Position numbers and translations under genes: made by a program
Assembly (NCBI GenBank): GCA_963727765.1
Contig: CAVSGZ010000004.1
Coordinates: 1 to 64,000, forward strand
DNA length: 64,000 bases
From: FEN-299 sp963727765
GTDB lineage: Bacteria > Acidobacteriota > Vicinamibacteria > Vicinamibacterales > Fen-181
Direction of reading: 5' to 3'
Shown: positions 25,889 to 35,325 of the stretch, piece by piece
How the letters are laid out: every line of letters starts with the position of its first letter
How positions within the stretch are numbered: the stretch's first letter is position 1
The notes under the pieces: model-generated
Database searches by the model: none
What the model saw: only the letters and a program-made list of their open reading frames with translations
What the model was told of the DNA's origin: nothing

Positions 25889-26424
25889 CGCGCCGCCTTC
25901 CCGGCCCTCTTAGCCCTGAGCCCTGCCCGCCTTCGCCCTGCGGGCTTCGGCGGGTCCGCCGTAGCCCCCGTGGATTTTGCAGGGGGGCGGAGGCGGAAGC
26001 CCTGAGCCTTCTGGACCGCCCTGTAGATCCCCATGTAGCCCGTGCAGCGGCAGAGGTTCCCGGCGAGGCCGACCCGCACCTGGTCGAGCGTGGGGTGACG
26101 AGGAAGCGCCGCCGCGGCCATGATCATCCCTGGCGTGCACATGCCGCACTGCGTCCCCCCCTCGGTGACGAACGCGTCCTGCAGCGGATGCCGCCCGCGC
26201 AGTCCCTCGATCGTCTTCACCGACCGGCCTCGGACCTGTCGGAACGGCACAAGGCACGCATTGACCGCCAGGCCGTCGAGCAGCACCGTGCAGGCGCCGC
26301 ACTCGCCCTCGCCGCACCCTTCCTTCGTGCCGGTGAGCCCGCAGTCCTCGCGCAGGACGTCGAGCAGCCGCTTCATCGCCGGCGCCCGGACGTCAACCTG
26401 CTTGCCGTTGAGCCTGAATCTCAC
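25885..26424 (-). CDS. Molybdenum hydroxylase [2Fe-2S] subunit
   Basis: The 179-residue protein has the plant-type cluster ligands Cys37, Cys42, Cys45 and Cys57 (EGCGEGECGACTVLLDG). The second all-helical cluster follows: Cys93, Cys96, Cys125, Cys127 (QCGMCTPG, NLCRCTGY). It transfers electrons from the molybdenum site to the FAD subunit. The conserved domain ends near residue 140. The following 40 basic residues (from about GFRLRPP onward) come from the intergenic-type palindromic repeat and ccctgagcc repeat at 25911-26000. This tail is therefore probably acquired rather than functional. Confidence 0.9.
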   Translation of the reverse strand: MRFRLNGKQVDVRAPAMKRLLDVLREDCGLTGTKEGCGEGECGACTVLLDGLAVNACLVPFRQVRGRSVKTIEGLRGRHPLQDAFVTEGGTQCGMCTPGMIMAAAALPRHPTLDQVRVGLAGNLCRCTGYMGIYRAVQKAQGFRLRPPAKSTGATADPPKPAGRRRAGLRAKRAGKAAR

Positions 26425-26439
26425 GAGTTCCCCCCCGAT

Positions 26440-26515
26440 GCCGCCTCTGTCCGCCTTCGCCCGGCTACGGCGGAACCGCCATAGCGCTCGCGCGGAGGCG
26501 GGCAGGCGCGGCCTA
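26440..26515. repeat. Palindromic spacer repeat between hydroxylase genes
   Basis: The block gtccgccttcgcccggctac, ggcggaaccgcc and gcgcggaggcggg is a close relative of the blocks at 23633-23710 and 25926-26000. It lies between the molybdenum and iron-sulfur subunit genes and could fold into a strong hairpin. No gene is present. Confidence 0.55.
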
Positions 26516-26534
26516 CGTACGGCGTCATCGCGGC

Positions 26535-28676
26535 CTACTTCTTCTGAACATAGGGCGGGCCTTCAGGCCCGCCGGCGGCGAGAGCCGCGTCCATCACCCG
26601 CTCGGGCGTGAGCGGCAGCGCGCGCACGTCCAACCCCAGATGGCGCACCGCGTTGGCAATCGCCGGCGCCACGCCGTCGAACGGCATTTCGCCAAGCCCC
26701 TTGGCGCCGAACGGACCGTGCTCGTAGGCCCGCTCCTGGATCACCACGTCGATCCTCGGCGTATCCATCGTCGTGGGGGTGGCGTAATTGGTGAGCTGGG
26801 CGTTGGCCATGCGGCCGTCGCGCATCACCACTTCCTCGAGCAGGGCGTAGCCGACGCCCTGCGCGGTCCCACCCTCGATCTGGCCCGCAGCCAGCACCGG
26901 GTTCAGCGCCCTGCCGATCTCCTGTACCGCGGTGATGTGCACAGGGTGAATCTCGTAGGTGACCGGGTCGAGCTCCACCTCCGCGACGTCGCAGGCCCAC
27001 CCGTAGGTTCCGTAGGCGTCGCCCGTGTAGGTGTCCTCGTCGAAGGCGGCCGAGGTCGGCGGCTCGTACTGCTTGGTGATCACAAGCGGCCCGTGCCGCC
27101 TCAGGTACTCGCGCGGCGAGAGCTTTCCGAGCTTGCGCTTCATGTCGACGGCACAACGCTGGAGCAGGCCGCCCACGATCATCGACGTGCGCGAGGCCAC
27201 GGTGGGTCCGCTGTCGGGCACCTGGGCCGTGTCGGGGCGTGCGACCTCGACGGCGTCGTAGGGGACGCCGAGCGTCTCGGCCACGATCTGCGCGTGGACG
27301 GTACGGGAGCCCTGGCCCATTTCCGCGCTGGCCACCAGGATGCGCGCGCCGCGCTCGGTCAGCTCGAGCGAGGCCTGGGAGGCAAGCCTCACCTCGCCCG
27401 ACCCGGTGAACCCGGCTCCGTGGAAGAAGAGCGCGAGGCCGAGGCCGCGCCGGGTGCCGCGCAGCTGGCGGCGCCGGCGCTTGAAATCGGTCCGCCTGAC
27501 GGCGTCCCGCAGCACGGCCAGCGCGCTCGTGTCCCGCCCGAGCACCTGCCCGGTGGCCGTCGTGTCGCCCGCGCGCAGCGCGTTGATTTCTCGGAGCCGG
27601 ACCGGGTCCATCCCGAGCCGCTCGGCGATGCGCTCCATGTGCACTTCGGCGGCAAACTGCGTCTGCGGCGCCCCGAACCCTCGGAAGGCGCCGTTTGGCG
27701 GCGTGTTGGTCATGACGACGCGGCCGTTGACGCGCACGTTGTCGCAGCGGTACGGACCGGTAGCATGGATGACGCCGCGGCTGAGCACGACCGGGCTCAG
27801 CGTCGTATAGGCGCCGCCGTCGAGCACCACGTCGATGTCGATCGCCGTCAGCCGCCCGTCGCGTGTCACGCCGGTCCGCGTCCGGACGATGCCGGGATGG
27901 CGCTTGGTCGTCGCCTCCATGTCCTCGGCGCGGTCGTAGATCAGCTTGACCGGCCGCCCGGACTTCAGCGCGAGCAGGCAGGCGTGCGCCGCGATGATCG
28001 ACGGGTACTCTTCCTTGCCGCCGAATCCGCCTCCGGTCTCGGCCTGCACGACCCGCACGCGTTCGGCCGGCAGGCCGAGCAAGACGCGAAGCGCCTTCTG
28101 CACGTAATAGGGGCACTGAAGCGATCCGTAGACGGTGACCCCACCCTCGCCCGGGACCGCGATCACACCGTTGGTTTCGATGTAGACGTGCTCCTGGTGG
28201 CCGACGCGGTACTCCCCCTCGACGATCTCGTCGGCGCGGGCAAAGCCGGCCTCGATGTCGCCCTTGCCCATGGCGATCGACTTGAACACCTTGGGGGATC
28301 GGAGCGGGTCGAAGAGCGGCTCGGACGGCTCGTACTGCACGTCCACTTCAGCCGCGATCAGCGTCTCGCGGTTCTCGTGGGCGAGCAGCACGATCGGCTC
28401 GGCGTAGTGGCGGACGACGTGCTCGGCCAGGCAGGGCTGGTCGTCGGCGATGAGCGCCACGACGTTGCGGCCGGGGATGTCGCGGTAATCGACGACCGTG
28501 AAGCCAGACGGGTCCGAGAGCAGCGTCGTCGACCGGATGCGTCCGCAGGCGATCGTCGAGCGGATCGTCCGGCCGTGAAGCATGCCCGGAAAGGCGAGGT
28601 CGTCGATGTACTTCGCCGCGCCGGTCACCTTGTCTCTGCCATCACGGCGCGGAAGGCTGCGACCGACGGTGGGCAT
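26535..28676 (-). CDS. Xanthine dehydrogenase-type molybdenum-binding subunit
   Basis: The 713-residue protein begins MPTVGRSLPRRDGRDKVTGAA, the standard start of separate molybdopterin subunits. It has GGGFGGKEEYP (molybdopterin contact), NTPPNGAFRGFGAPQ, AEMGQGSRT and, near the C-terminus, GAKGLGEMP with the catalytic Glu. With the iron-sulfur and FAD genes downstream it makes a three-subunit hydroxylase; GuaD in the same operon suggests xanthine as substrate. The final residues (GGPEGPPYVQKK) derive from the ggcgggcctgaaggcccgcc-type palindrome, so the end of the gene has been replaced or extended by a dispersed repeat. Confidence 0.9.
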   Translation of the reverse strand: MPTVGRSLPRRDGRDKVTGAAKYIDDLAFPGMLHGRTIRSTIACGRIRSTTLLSDPSGFTVVDYRDIPGRNVVALIADDQPCLAEHVVRHYAEPIVLLAHENRETLIAAEVDVQYEPSEPLFDPLRSPKVFKSIAMGKGDIEAGFARADEIVEGEYRVGHQEHVYIETNGVIAVPGEGGVTVYGSLQCPYYVQKALRVLLGLPAERVRVVQAETGGGFGGKEEYPSIIAAHACLLALKSGRPVKLIYDRAEDMEATTKRHPGIVRTRTGVTRDGRLTAIDIDVVLDGGAYTTLSPVVLSRGVIHATGPYRCDNVRVNGRVVMTNTPPNGAFRGFGAPQTQFAAEVHMERIAERLGMDPVRLREINALRAGDTTATGQVLGRDTSALAVLRDAVRRTDFKRRRRQLRGTRRGLGLALFFHGAGFTGSGEVRLASQASLELTERGARILVASAEMGQGSRTVHAQIVAETLGVPYDAVEVARPDTAQVPDSGPTVASRTSMIVGGLLQRCAVDMKRKLGKLSPREYLRRHGPLVITKQYEPPTSAAFDEDTYTGDAYGTYGWACDVAEVELDPVTYEIHPVHITAVQEIGRALNPVLAAGQIEGGTAQGVGYALLEEVVMRDGRMANAQLTNYATPTTMDTPRIDVVIQERAYEHGPFGAKGLGEMPFDGVAPAIANAVRHLGLDVRALPLTPERVMDAALAAGGPEGPPYVQKK

Positions 28677-28693
28677 AGGCAGGCTCTAAGCTC

Positions 28694-28776
28694 GCCGGGG
28701 CTGAAGCCCCGGCCTACGTACTCAACGCGCCGGGCTACGTACTCAACGCGCCGGGCTACGTACTCAACGCGCCGGA
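28694..28776. repeat. Hairpin plus three 21-bp tandem repeats at the hyuA end
   Basis: A perfect palindrome gccggggctgaagccccggc (28694-28713) is followed by three copies of a 21-base unit (28714-28734, 28735-28755, 28756-28776). The unit starts ctacgtactcaacgcg; the third copy differs only in its last base. The stop codon of hyuA (28764-28766) lies inside the third copy. Confidence 0.85.
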
Positions 28777-30152
28777 CTGAAGGGGGCGCGTTTCAGGAAC
28801 CGGCCGCGGCCGGGCGTCCCGACGAATCGACCGCCTTCGACGATGACCTCTCCGCCCGCCATCACCATCTCGATGGCGCCGGCGAGCGTCCAACCCTCGT
28901 AGAGATTGTAGTCCACCCGCATGTGGTGTGTCGCCGCGGAGACACGCGTCGTGCCCGCCGGATCGAAGATGACGAGATCGGCGTCGGCCCCCTCGGCAAT
29001 CACGCCCTTGCGCGGGGAGAGGCCGAAAATCCTGGCCGGCGCGGCGGCGGTGATCTCGACGAACCGCTCGGCCGGGAACCGGCCCGCCGCGACGCCGGCG
29101 TGGAAGAGCAGCGGCAGTCGGTGCTCGATGCCAGGCGCGCCGTTCGGGATTTTCGAGAAATCACCGCGGCCCCGCGCCTTGTCGGCAAGCCGGAACGGGC
29201 AGTGATCGGTCGCCACCACCTGGAGATCGCCTCGCTCGAGGCCCGCCCAGAGCGCGTCCTGGGCTGGTCGGGCACGCAGTGGCGGGCTCATCACTGTCCG
29301 CGCGCCCTCAAAGAGGTCGCCCTCGCCCAGCGCATCGTCGGCCGACAGGAGCAGATACTGCGGGCAGGTCTCGGCCATCACGCGCTCGCCGCGCCGCCGC
29401 GCCGCCGTCACCTCGTCGAGCGCTTCCGCGCACGAGAGATGGACGATGTAGAGCGGCGCGCCGGCCATCCGTGCGAGGACGATGCCGCGGTGGACCGCCT
29501 CGGCCTCGGCGAGCGGGGGCCTGGTGAGCGTGTGGAAGCGGGGAGCCGTCTGTCCCGCGGCCAGCGCCTCGCGGACGAGGACGTCGATGACGGGCCCGTT
29601 TTCGGCGTGGAGGCACACGAGGCCGCCGCAGGCGGCCGTGCGGCGCAGCACGCGGAAGATCTCGCCGTCGTTGAGCATCAGGCGGCCGGGATAGGCCATG
29701 AAGAGCTTGAACGACGGCACCCCGGCCGCGACCATCGCGTCGATCTCCGCCTCGACCTCAGGGCGCAGGTCAGCGATGCACATGTGGAAGCCGAAGTCGA
29801 CGACCGCCCGTCCGGCCGCGCGCCTCATCCAGGCGTCGAGCGCGTCGGCCAGCGATCCGCCGCGGGCCTGGGTGGCGAAGTCGATGACGGTCGTGGTCCC
29901 GCCGCAGGCGGCGGCGATCGTGCCGCTCTCGAAATCGTCCGCGGTGCGGATGTCCCCGAGCGGCATGTCGAGGTGCGTGTGCACGTCAACGCCACCGGGC
30001 AGCAGCAGCCGGCCCTTTACGTCGACGATCCGATCCGCGGAGGCCTGCAGCCCCTCGCCGATCGCGGCGACCCGGCCGTCGGCGACAAGGAGGTCGGCCG
30101 AGCATCGGCCGTCGGCGTTGACGATCGTGGCGTGGCTGAAGAGGGTGCGCAT
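28764..30152 (-). CDS. hyuA: Dihydropyrimidinase/hydantoinase (HyuA/YgeZ type)
   Basis: The 462-residue amidohydrolase shows the two-metal site of cyclic amidases: His58 and His60 (GGVDVHTHLDMP), the carbamylated Lys149 (SFKLFMAYPG), His in CLHAENG and IVHLSC, and Asp in ATDHCPF. It opens six- or five-membered cyclic ureides. In the E. coli arrangement hyuA sits with ygeW, ygeY, ssnA, xdhD and ygfK, as here, so it probably hydrolyses the ring left after urate reduction (inference). TATAAT lies exactly ten bases before ATG 30152, suggesting a leaderless transcript. The last residues (FSPAR) are repeat-encoded. Confidence 0.88.
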   Translation of the reverse strand: MRTLFSHATIVNADGRCSADLLVADGRVAAIGEGLQASADRIVDVKGRLLLPGGVDVHTHLDMPLGDIRTADDFESGTIAAACGGTTTVIDFATQARGGSLADALDAWMRRAAGRAVVDFGFHMCIADLRPEVEAEIDAMVAAGVPSFKLFMAYPGRLMLNDGEIFRVLRRTAACGGLVCLHAENGPVIDVLVREALAAGQTAPRFHTLTRPPLAEAEAVHRGIVLARMAGAPLYIVHLSCAEALDEVTAARRRGERVMAETCPQYLLLSADDALGEGDLFEGARTVMSPPLRARPAQDALWAGLERGDLQVVATDHCPFRLADKARGRGDFSKIPNGAPGIEHRLPLLFHAGVAAGRFPAERFVEITAAAPARIFGLSPRKGVIAEGADADLVIFDPAGTTRVSAATHHMRVDYNLYEGWTLAGAIEMVMAGGEVIVEGGRFVGTPGRGRFLKRAPFSPAR

Positions 30153-30162
30153 GGACGAGAGG

Positions 30163-30170
30163 ATTATACT
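30163..30170. promoter_or_regulatory. Overlapping divergent -10 boxes between hyuA and xdhD
   Basis: On the minus strand TATAAT (30168-30163) ends ten bases before the hyuA ATG. On the plus strand the same bases form TATACT (30165-30170) facing xdhD. No strong -35 is seen for either direction. The 68-base gap also contains ggatcttgcgatacgtcgat, similar to the repeats flanking ygeY. Confidence 0.35.
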
Positions 30171-30220
30171 GACGCAGGGGATCTTGCGATACGTCGATCG
30201 AGGATGCTGAGGGCGGCTGG

Positions 30221-32830
30221 ATGGCTGTCGAATTCACGCTGAACGGCAAGGTGGTGCGGGTCGAGGCGAGGCCCGATGAATCGCTGCTGGAGACGCTGCG
30301 CGAGCGGTGCGGGATCCGGTCGCTCAAGGACGGCTGCTCGCCCCAGGGGCAGTGCGGCTGCTGCCTGGCGCTCATCGACGGCCAGGCGAAAGTGACGTGC
30401 GCGATGAGCGCCGCGTCGGCGGCCGGGCGGACGGTGCTGACGCTGGAGGGGCTGGCCGAGTCGGACCGCCACCTGTTTTCGCGCGCGTTCGCTGCCGCCG
30501 CGGGCATTCAATGCGGCTTCTGCATTCCCGGGATCGCGCTGCGAGCGAAGTACCTGCTCGACAGGAACCCGAACCCGACGCGCGCCGACATCGCGCGCGC
30601 CATCGACGTGCACCTGTGCCGGTGCACGGGCTACAAGAAGATCGTCGACGCCATCGAGTTGATGGCGCAGGGGCGTCGCGGCGAGCCCATTCCCGACCCG
30701 GTCGAGCAGGGCGGCGTGGGCGCGCGACTCGCCCGCTACGACGCCGTACGCTCCGCGCTCGGCGAGCGGCCCTACGTCGACGACCTCGACCGCCCCGGGC
30801 TGCTGCACGGCGCGCTGGTGCTGTCGAAACACGCGCGGGCCCGTGTCCGGCGCATCGACACGTCGCGGGCTCTGGCGTGTCCAGGCGTCGCGGCGGTTGT
30901 CACCGCGGCCGACGTGCCCGGCGAGCGCTGGTACGGCCTCATCGAGCACGACTGGCCCGGGTTCGTTGCCGAGGGAGAAGAGGTCCGCTGCGTCGGGGAC
31001 GTGCTGGCCGCCGTGGCGGCATGCGACAGGCACACGGCCCGCGCCGCCGCGGCGTTGGTGGACGTCGATTACGAGGTGCTGCCGGCAGTGCTCGATCCGG
31101 ACGCGGCGCTGGCCGCGGGCGCGCCGCAGGTGAACCCGCGGCACGCGAACCTGCTCTCGCGCTCCACGATCCACCGCGGTGATGTCGATGCCGCCCTGTC
31201 CTCCAGCGCGCACGTCGTCTCGGGCACCTGGCAGACGCAGCGCATCGAGCACCTCTTTCTTGAACCCGAGAGCGCGCTCGCGGAGCCGTGGGAGGGCGGC
31301 GGCCTGCGCCTGTTCACGCAGGGCCAGGGGATCTTCGACGACCGGCGGCAGGTGGCGGCGTTCCTCGGCCTCGCCGAAGACGACGTGTTCGTCGAGCTGG
31401 TGCCCAACGGCGGCGCGTTCGGCGGCAAGGAAGACATGTCGGTGCAGGCGCAGACGGCGCTGCTCGCCCACGTGACCGCGCGGCCGGTGAAGCTCACGCT
31501 CAGCCGAGAGGAGTCGATCCGCCTGCACCCCAAGCGCCATCCGATCCGGATGGAGTACATGGTGGGCTGCGACGCCGACGGGCATCTCACCGCCGTGCGG
31601 GCGCGGATGACCGGCGACTCGGGCGCCTACGCCTCAGTGGGCGCGAAGGTGCTCGAGCGCGCGGCCGGCCACGCGTGCGGGCCGTACCGCGTGGCGAACA
31701 TCGACATCGAGTCGGTCGCGGCTTACACGAACAACCCGCCGTGCGGCGCGATGCGGGGCTTCGGCGCCAACCAGGCGCACTTCGCGATCGAGGGCTGCAT
31801 GGACCTGCTGGCCAGCCAGGCCGGCCTCGACCGGTGGGAGATCCGCTGGCGCAACGCGCTCGAGGTCGGCGACGTGTTCTCGACCGGGCAGGTGCTCGAG
31901 AAGTCGGTGGGAATCAAGCAGACGCTGGCTGCGGTGAAGCCGCATTACGACCGCGCCAGGGCGGAAGGTCGCGCGGTGGGCATCGCCTGCGGCCTGAAGA
32001 ACAGCGGCATCGGCAACGGCGCGAAGGAATGGGGGAAGGCCAGGCTGGTCGTGGAGCCGGACGGCACGGTGTCGGTCTACAACGGGTACACCGAGATGGG
32101 GCAGGGCCTGCTCACCGTGATCATCCAGTTCGCATCGGAGGTCACGGGCCTGCCCGCGTCCTGCTTCCGGCCAAAGGTCGATTCGACCTACCAGCTCGCC
32201 TGCGGCCAGACCACCGGCTCGCGCGCCACGCTGTTCGCGGGCCGCGCGGTGGTCACCGCGGCGGAGAAGCTACTCGCCGATCTCGACGCCGGCCGCACGA
32301 TCCCGGAATTGGCCGGCCGCGTCTACGCCGGAGACGTCCTCATCGACGACACGACCGAGCTTGGTGCGGACGTACCGAAGGTGAAGACGCACACGACGTT
32401 CGGCTACGCCACGCAGGTCTGCATCCTCGACGGTGAGGGACGCGTGGCCAGGGTCGTGGCCGCCCACGACGTGGGCCGCGCGGTCAACCCGGCGCTCTGC
32501 GAGGGGCAGATCGAGGGAGCGATCCACATGGGCCTCGGCTACGCGCTCACCGAGGAGTTGGTCTGCGAGAACGGCATGCCGGCGACGTTCAAGCTGCGCG
32601 ACATCGGCGTGCTGCGGGCGCGCGACATGCCCGAGGTGGACGTGATCCTCGTCGAGGACCCGGAGCCGGAAGGGCCGTTCGGCGCCAAGGGGGTCGGCGA
32701 GATCGGCCTGGTCCCGACGGCCGCCGCGGTGGCAGGCGCCCTGGAGGCCTTCGACGGGATCCGCCGCTACAGGCTGCCGATGAGGGAATCGCCGGCGGCG
32801 AGGTTCATGAGTGTCGGACGATGTTCGTAA
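30221..32830 (+). CDS. xdhD: Fused [2Fe-2S]/molybdopterin hydroxylase, XdhD (selenium-dependent xanthine dehydrogenase) type
   Basis: The 869-residue protein joins an N-terminal iron-sulfur domain (Cys39, Cys45, Cys48, Cys60; Cys98, Cys101, Cys133, Cys135) to a complete molybdenum domain. The latter shows PNGGAFGGKEDMS, NNPPCGAMRGFGAN, GYTEMGQG and GAKGVGEIGL with the catalytic Glu. This architecture without an FAD part matches E. coli XdhD and the family called selenium-dependent molybdenum hydroxylase, where selenium is a cofactor atom rather than selenocysteine. It probably acts on a purine in the urate pathway. It is distinct from the three-subunit enzyme on the other strand. The ssnA-like gene overlaps its end by ten bases. 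Confidence 0.9.
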   Translation: MAVEFTLNGKVVRVEARPDESLLETLRERCGIRSLKDGCSPQGQCGCCLALIDGQAKVTCAMSAASAAGRTVLTLEGLAESDRHLFSRAFAAAAGIQCGFCIPGIALRAKYLLDRNPNPTRADIARAIDVHLCRCTGYKKIVDAIELMAQGRRGEPIPDPVEQGGVGARLARYDAVRSALGERPYVDDLDRPGLLHGALVLSKHARARVRRIDTSRALACPGVAAVVTAADVPGERWYGLIEHDWPGFVAEGEEVRCVGDVLAAVAACDRHTARAAAALVDVDYEVLPAVLDPDAALAAGAPQVNPRHANLLSRSTIHRGDVDAALSSSAHVVSGTWQTQRIEHLFLEPESALAEPWEGGGLRLFTQGQGIFDDRRQVAAFLGLAEDDVFVELVPNGGAFGGKEDMSVQAQTALLAHVTARPVKLTLSREESIRLHPKRHPIRMEYMVGCDADGHLTAVRARMTGDSGAYASVGAKVLERAAGHACGPYRVANIDIESVAAYTNNPPCGAMRGFGANQAHFAIEGCMDLLASQAGLDRWEIRWRNALEVGDVFSTGQVLEKSVGIKQTLAAVKPHYDRARAEGRAVGIACGLKNSGIGNGAKEWGKARLVVEPDGTVSVYNGYTEMGQGLLTVIIQFASEVTGLPASCFRPKVDSTYQLACGQTTGSRATLFAGRAVVTAAEKLLADLDAGRTIPELAGRVYAGDVLIDDTTELGADVPKVKTHTTFGYATQVCILDGEGRVARVVAAHDVGRAVNPALCEGQIEGAIHMGLGYALTEELVCENGMPATFKLRDIGVLRARDMPEVDVILVEDPEPEGPFGAKGVGEIGLVPTAAAVAGALEAFDGIRRYRLPMRESPAARFMSVGRCS

Positions 32831-33810
32831 ACGCCCACACCCATCTCTACAGCGGCCTGGCCGCGTTCGGAATGCCGGCGCCGGCCGACCCGCCCCGCGA
32901 CTTCACACAAGTTCTCGAGCGGATCTGGTGGCGGCTCGACCGCGCGCTCGACGAGCCATCGCTCCGCGTCTCGGCCCGCCACTACGTGGCACACGCGCGG
33001 CTGGACGGTACCGCCGCGCTCGTGGATCATCACGAGTCGCCGGGCTTCATCGAAGGGTCGCTCGACGTCCTCGCGGAGGCGTGCGAGGAGTTCGGCATGC
33101 CGGCGGTGCTGTGCTACGGGGCCACCGAGCGCAACGGCGGGCGTGCAGAAGGCCGTCGCGGCCTCGGTGAGTGCCGGCGGTTCATCCTCGCCAACCGCCG
33201 CCCGCAGATCGTCGGCCTGGTTGGATTGCACGCGTCGTTCACCGTGTCGGACGACACGATTCGCGAGGCCGGCGACTTGTGCCGGGGCCTCGGCACGGTG
33301 CTGCACGTGCATCTCGCGGAGGATGCGGCCGACGTCGATGACGCGCGGCGGCGTGGCTACGCGGGGCCGCTGCAGCGGCTAATGGCGCTCGACGCACTGC
33401 CCGCCGGCTCGATCCTGGCGCATGGGGTGCACCTCGCGCCGGACGAGGTGAAGATGGCCTCGGATCTGGGCTGCTGGTTCGTGCAAAACCCGCGGTCGAA
33501 CCGGCAGAACAAGGTGGGCTATCCCGCCGGGCTCGCGGCGGCGGCACGGGTCGCGCTCGGCACGGACGGGTTTGCCTCCAACATGCTCGACGAAGAGCGG
33601 GCGCTCGCCGAAGCGTCCGCGGAGGCCGGTGAACGGTTTGGCGTGGCCGCCGGGCGGCTATCGGCCGGCTGGCGGATGGTAGAGGAACGGTTGGGAATGG
33701 CGCGTCCGGCGATCGAGGCGACGGCAGGCCGCGTGCCGCCCGAGGCCGCGGTCGAGGCTGTCGATGCGGAAGCGCGCCGCGAGGCCGCGCGCGTGTGGGC
33801 GCGCTGGTAG
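32821..33810 (+). CDS. ssnA: SsnA-type aminohydrolase, reduced to the barrel core
   Basis: The 329-residue protein aligns by eye with E. coli SsnA: NAHTHLYSGL (metal His6, His8), then IWWRLDRALDEPSL, VDHHESPGFIEGSLD, LHVHLAED, LAHGVHLAPDE and ALGTDGFASNML. The family is usually about 440 residues. Here the N-terminal beta-sandwich of about 57 residues is missing; the protein begins at the metal motif and there is no earlier in-frame start. The C-terminal part of that sandwich is missing too. In the urate pathway SsnA is thought to open the reduced purine ring. Whether this compact form is active is not known. It overlaps xdhD by ten bases. Confidence 0.85.
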   Translation: MFVNAHTHLYSGLAAFGMPAPADPPRDFTQVLERIWWRLDRALDEPSLRVSARHYVAHARLDGTAALVDHHESPGFIEGSLDVLAEACEEFGMPAVLCYGATERNGGRAEGRRGLGECRRFILANRRPQIVGLVGLHASFTVSDDTIREAGDLCRGLGTVLHVHLAEDAADVDDARRRGYAGPLQRLMALDALPAGSILAHGVHLAPDEVKMASDLGCWFVQNPRSNRQNKVGYPAGLAAAARVALGTDGFASNMLDEERALAEASAEAGERFGVAAGRLSAGWRMVEERLGMARPAIEATAGRVPPEAAVEAVDAEARREAARVWARW

Positions 33811-33834
33811 GGGCGAAGGGAGTCTGTCGCACTC

Positions 33835-35318
<1,484 letters not shown>

Positions 35319-35325
<7 letters not shown>

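Noticed and set aside
26640..30242. A 1200-codon plus-strand open frame across the xanthine hydroxylase and hyuA genes
   Set aside because: It is the reverse-strand shadow of well-supported genes; its translation is Arg/Gly/Ala/His-rich with no motif. Long open shadows are expected at this GC content.
30221..32830. Selenocysteine codon in the selenium-dependent-type XdhD
   Set aside because: The frame has no internal TGA; selenium in this family is a cofactor-bound atom, so no recoding is needed.
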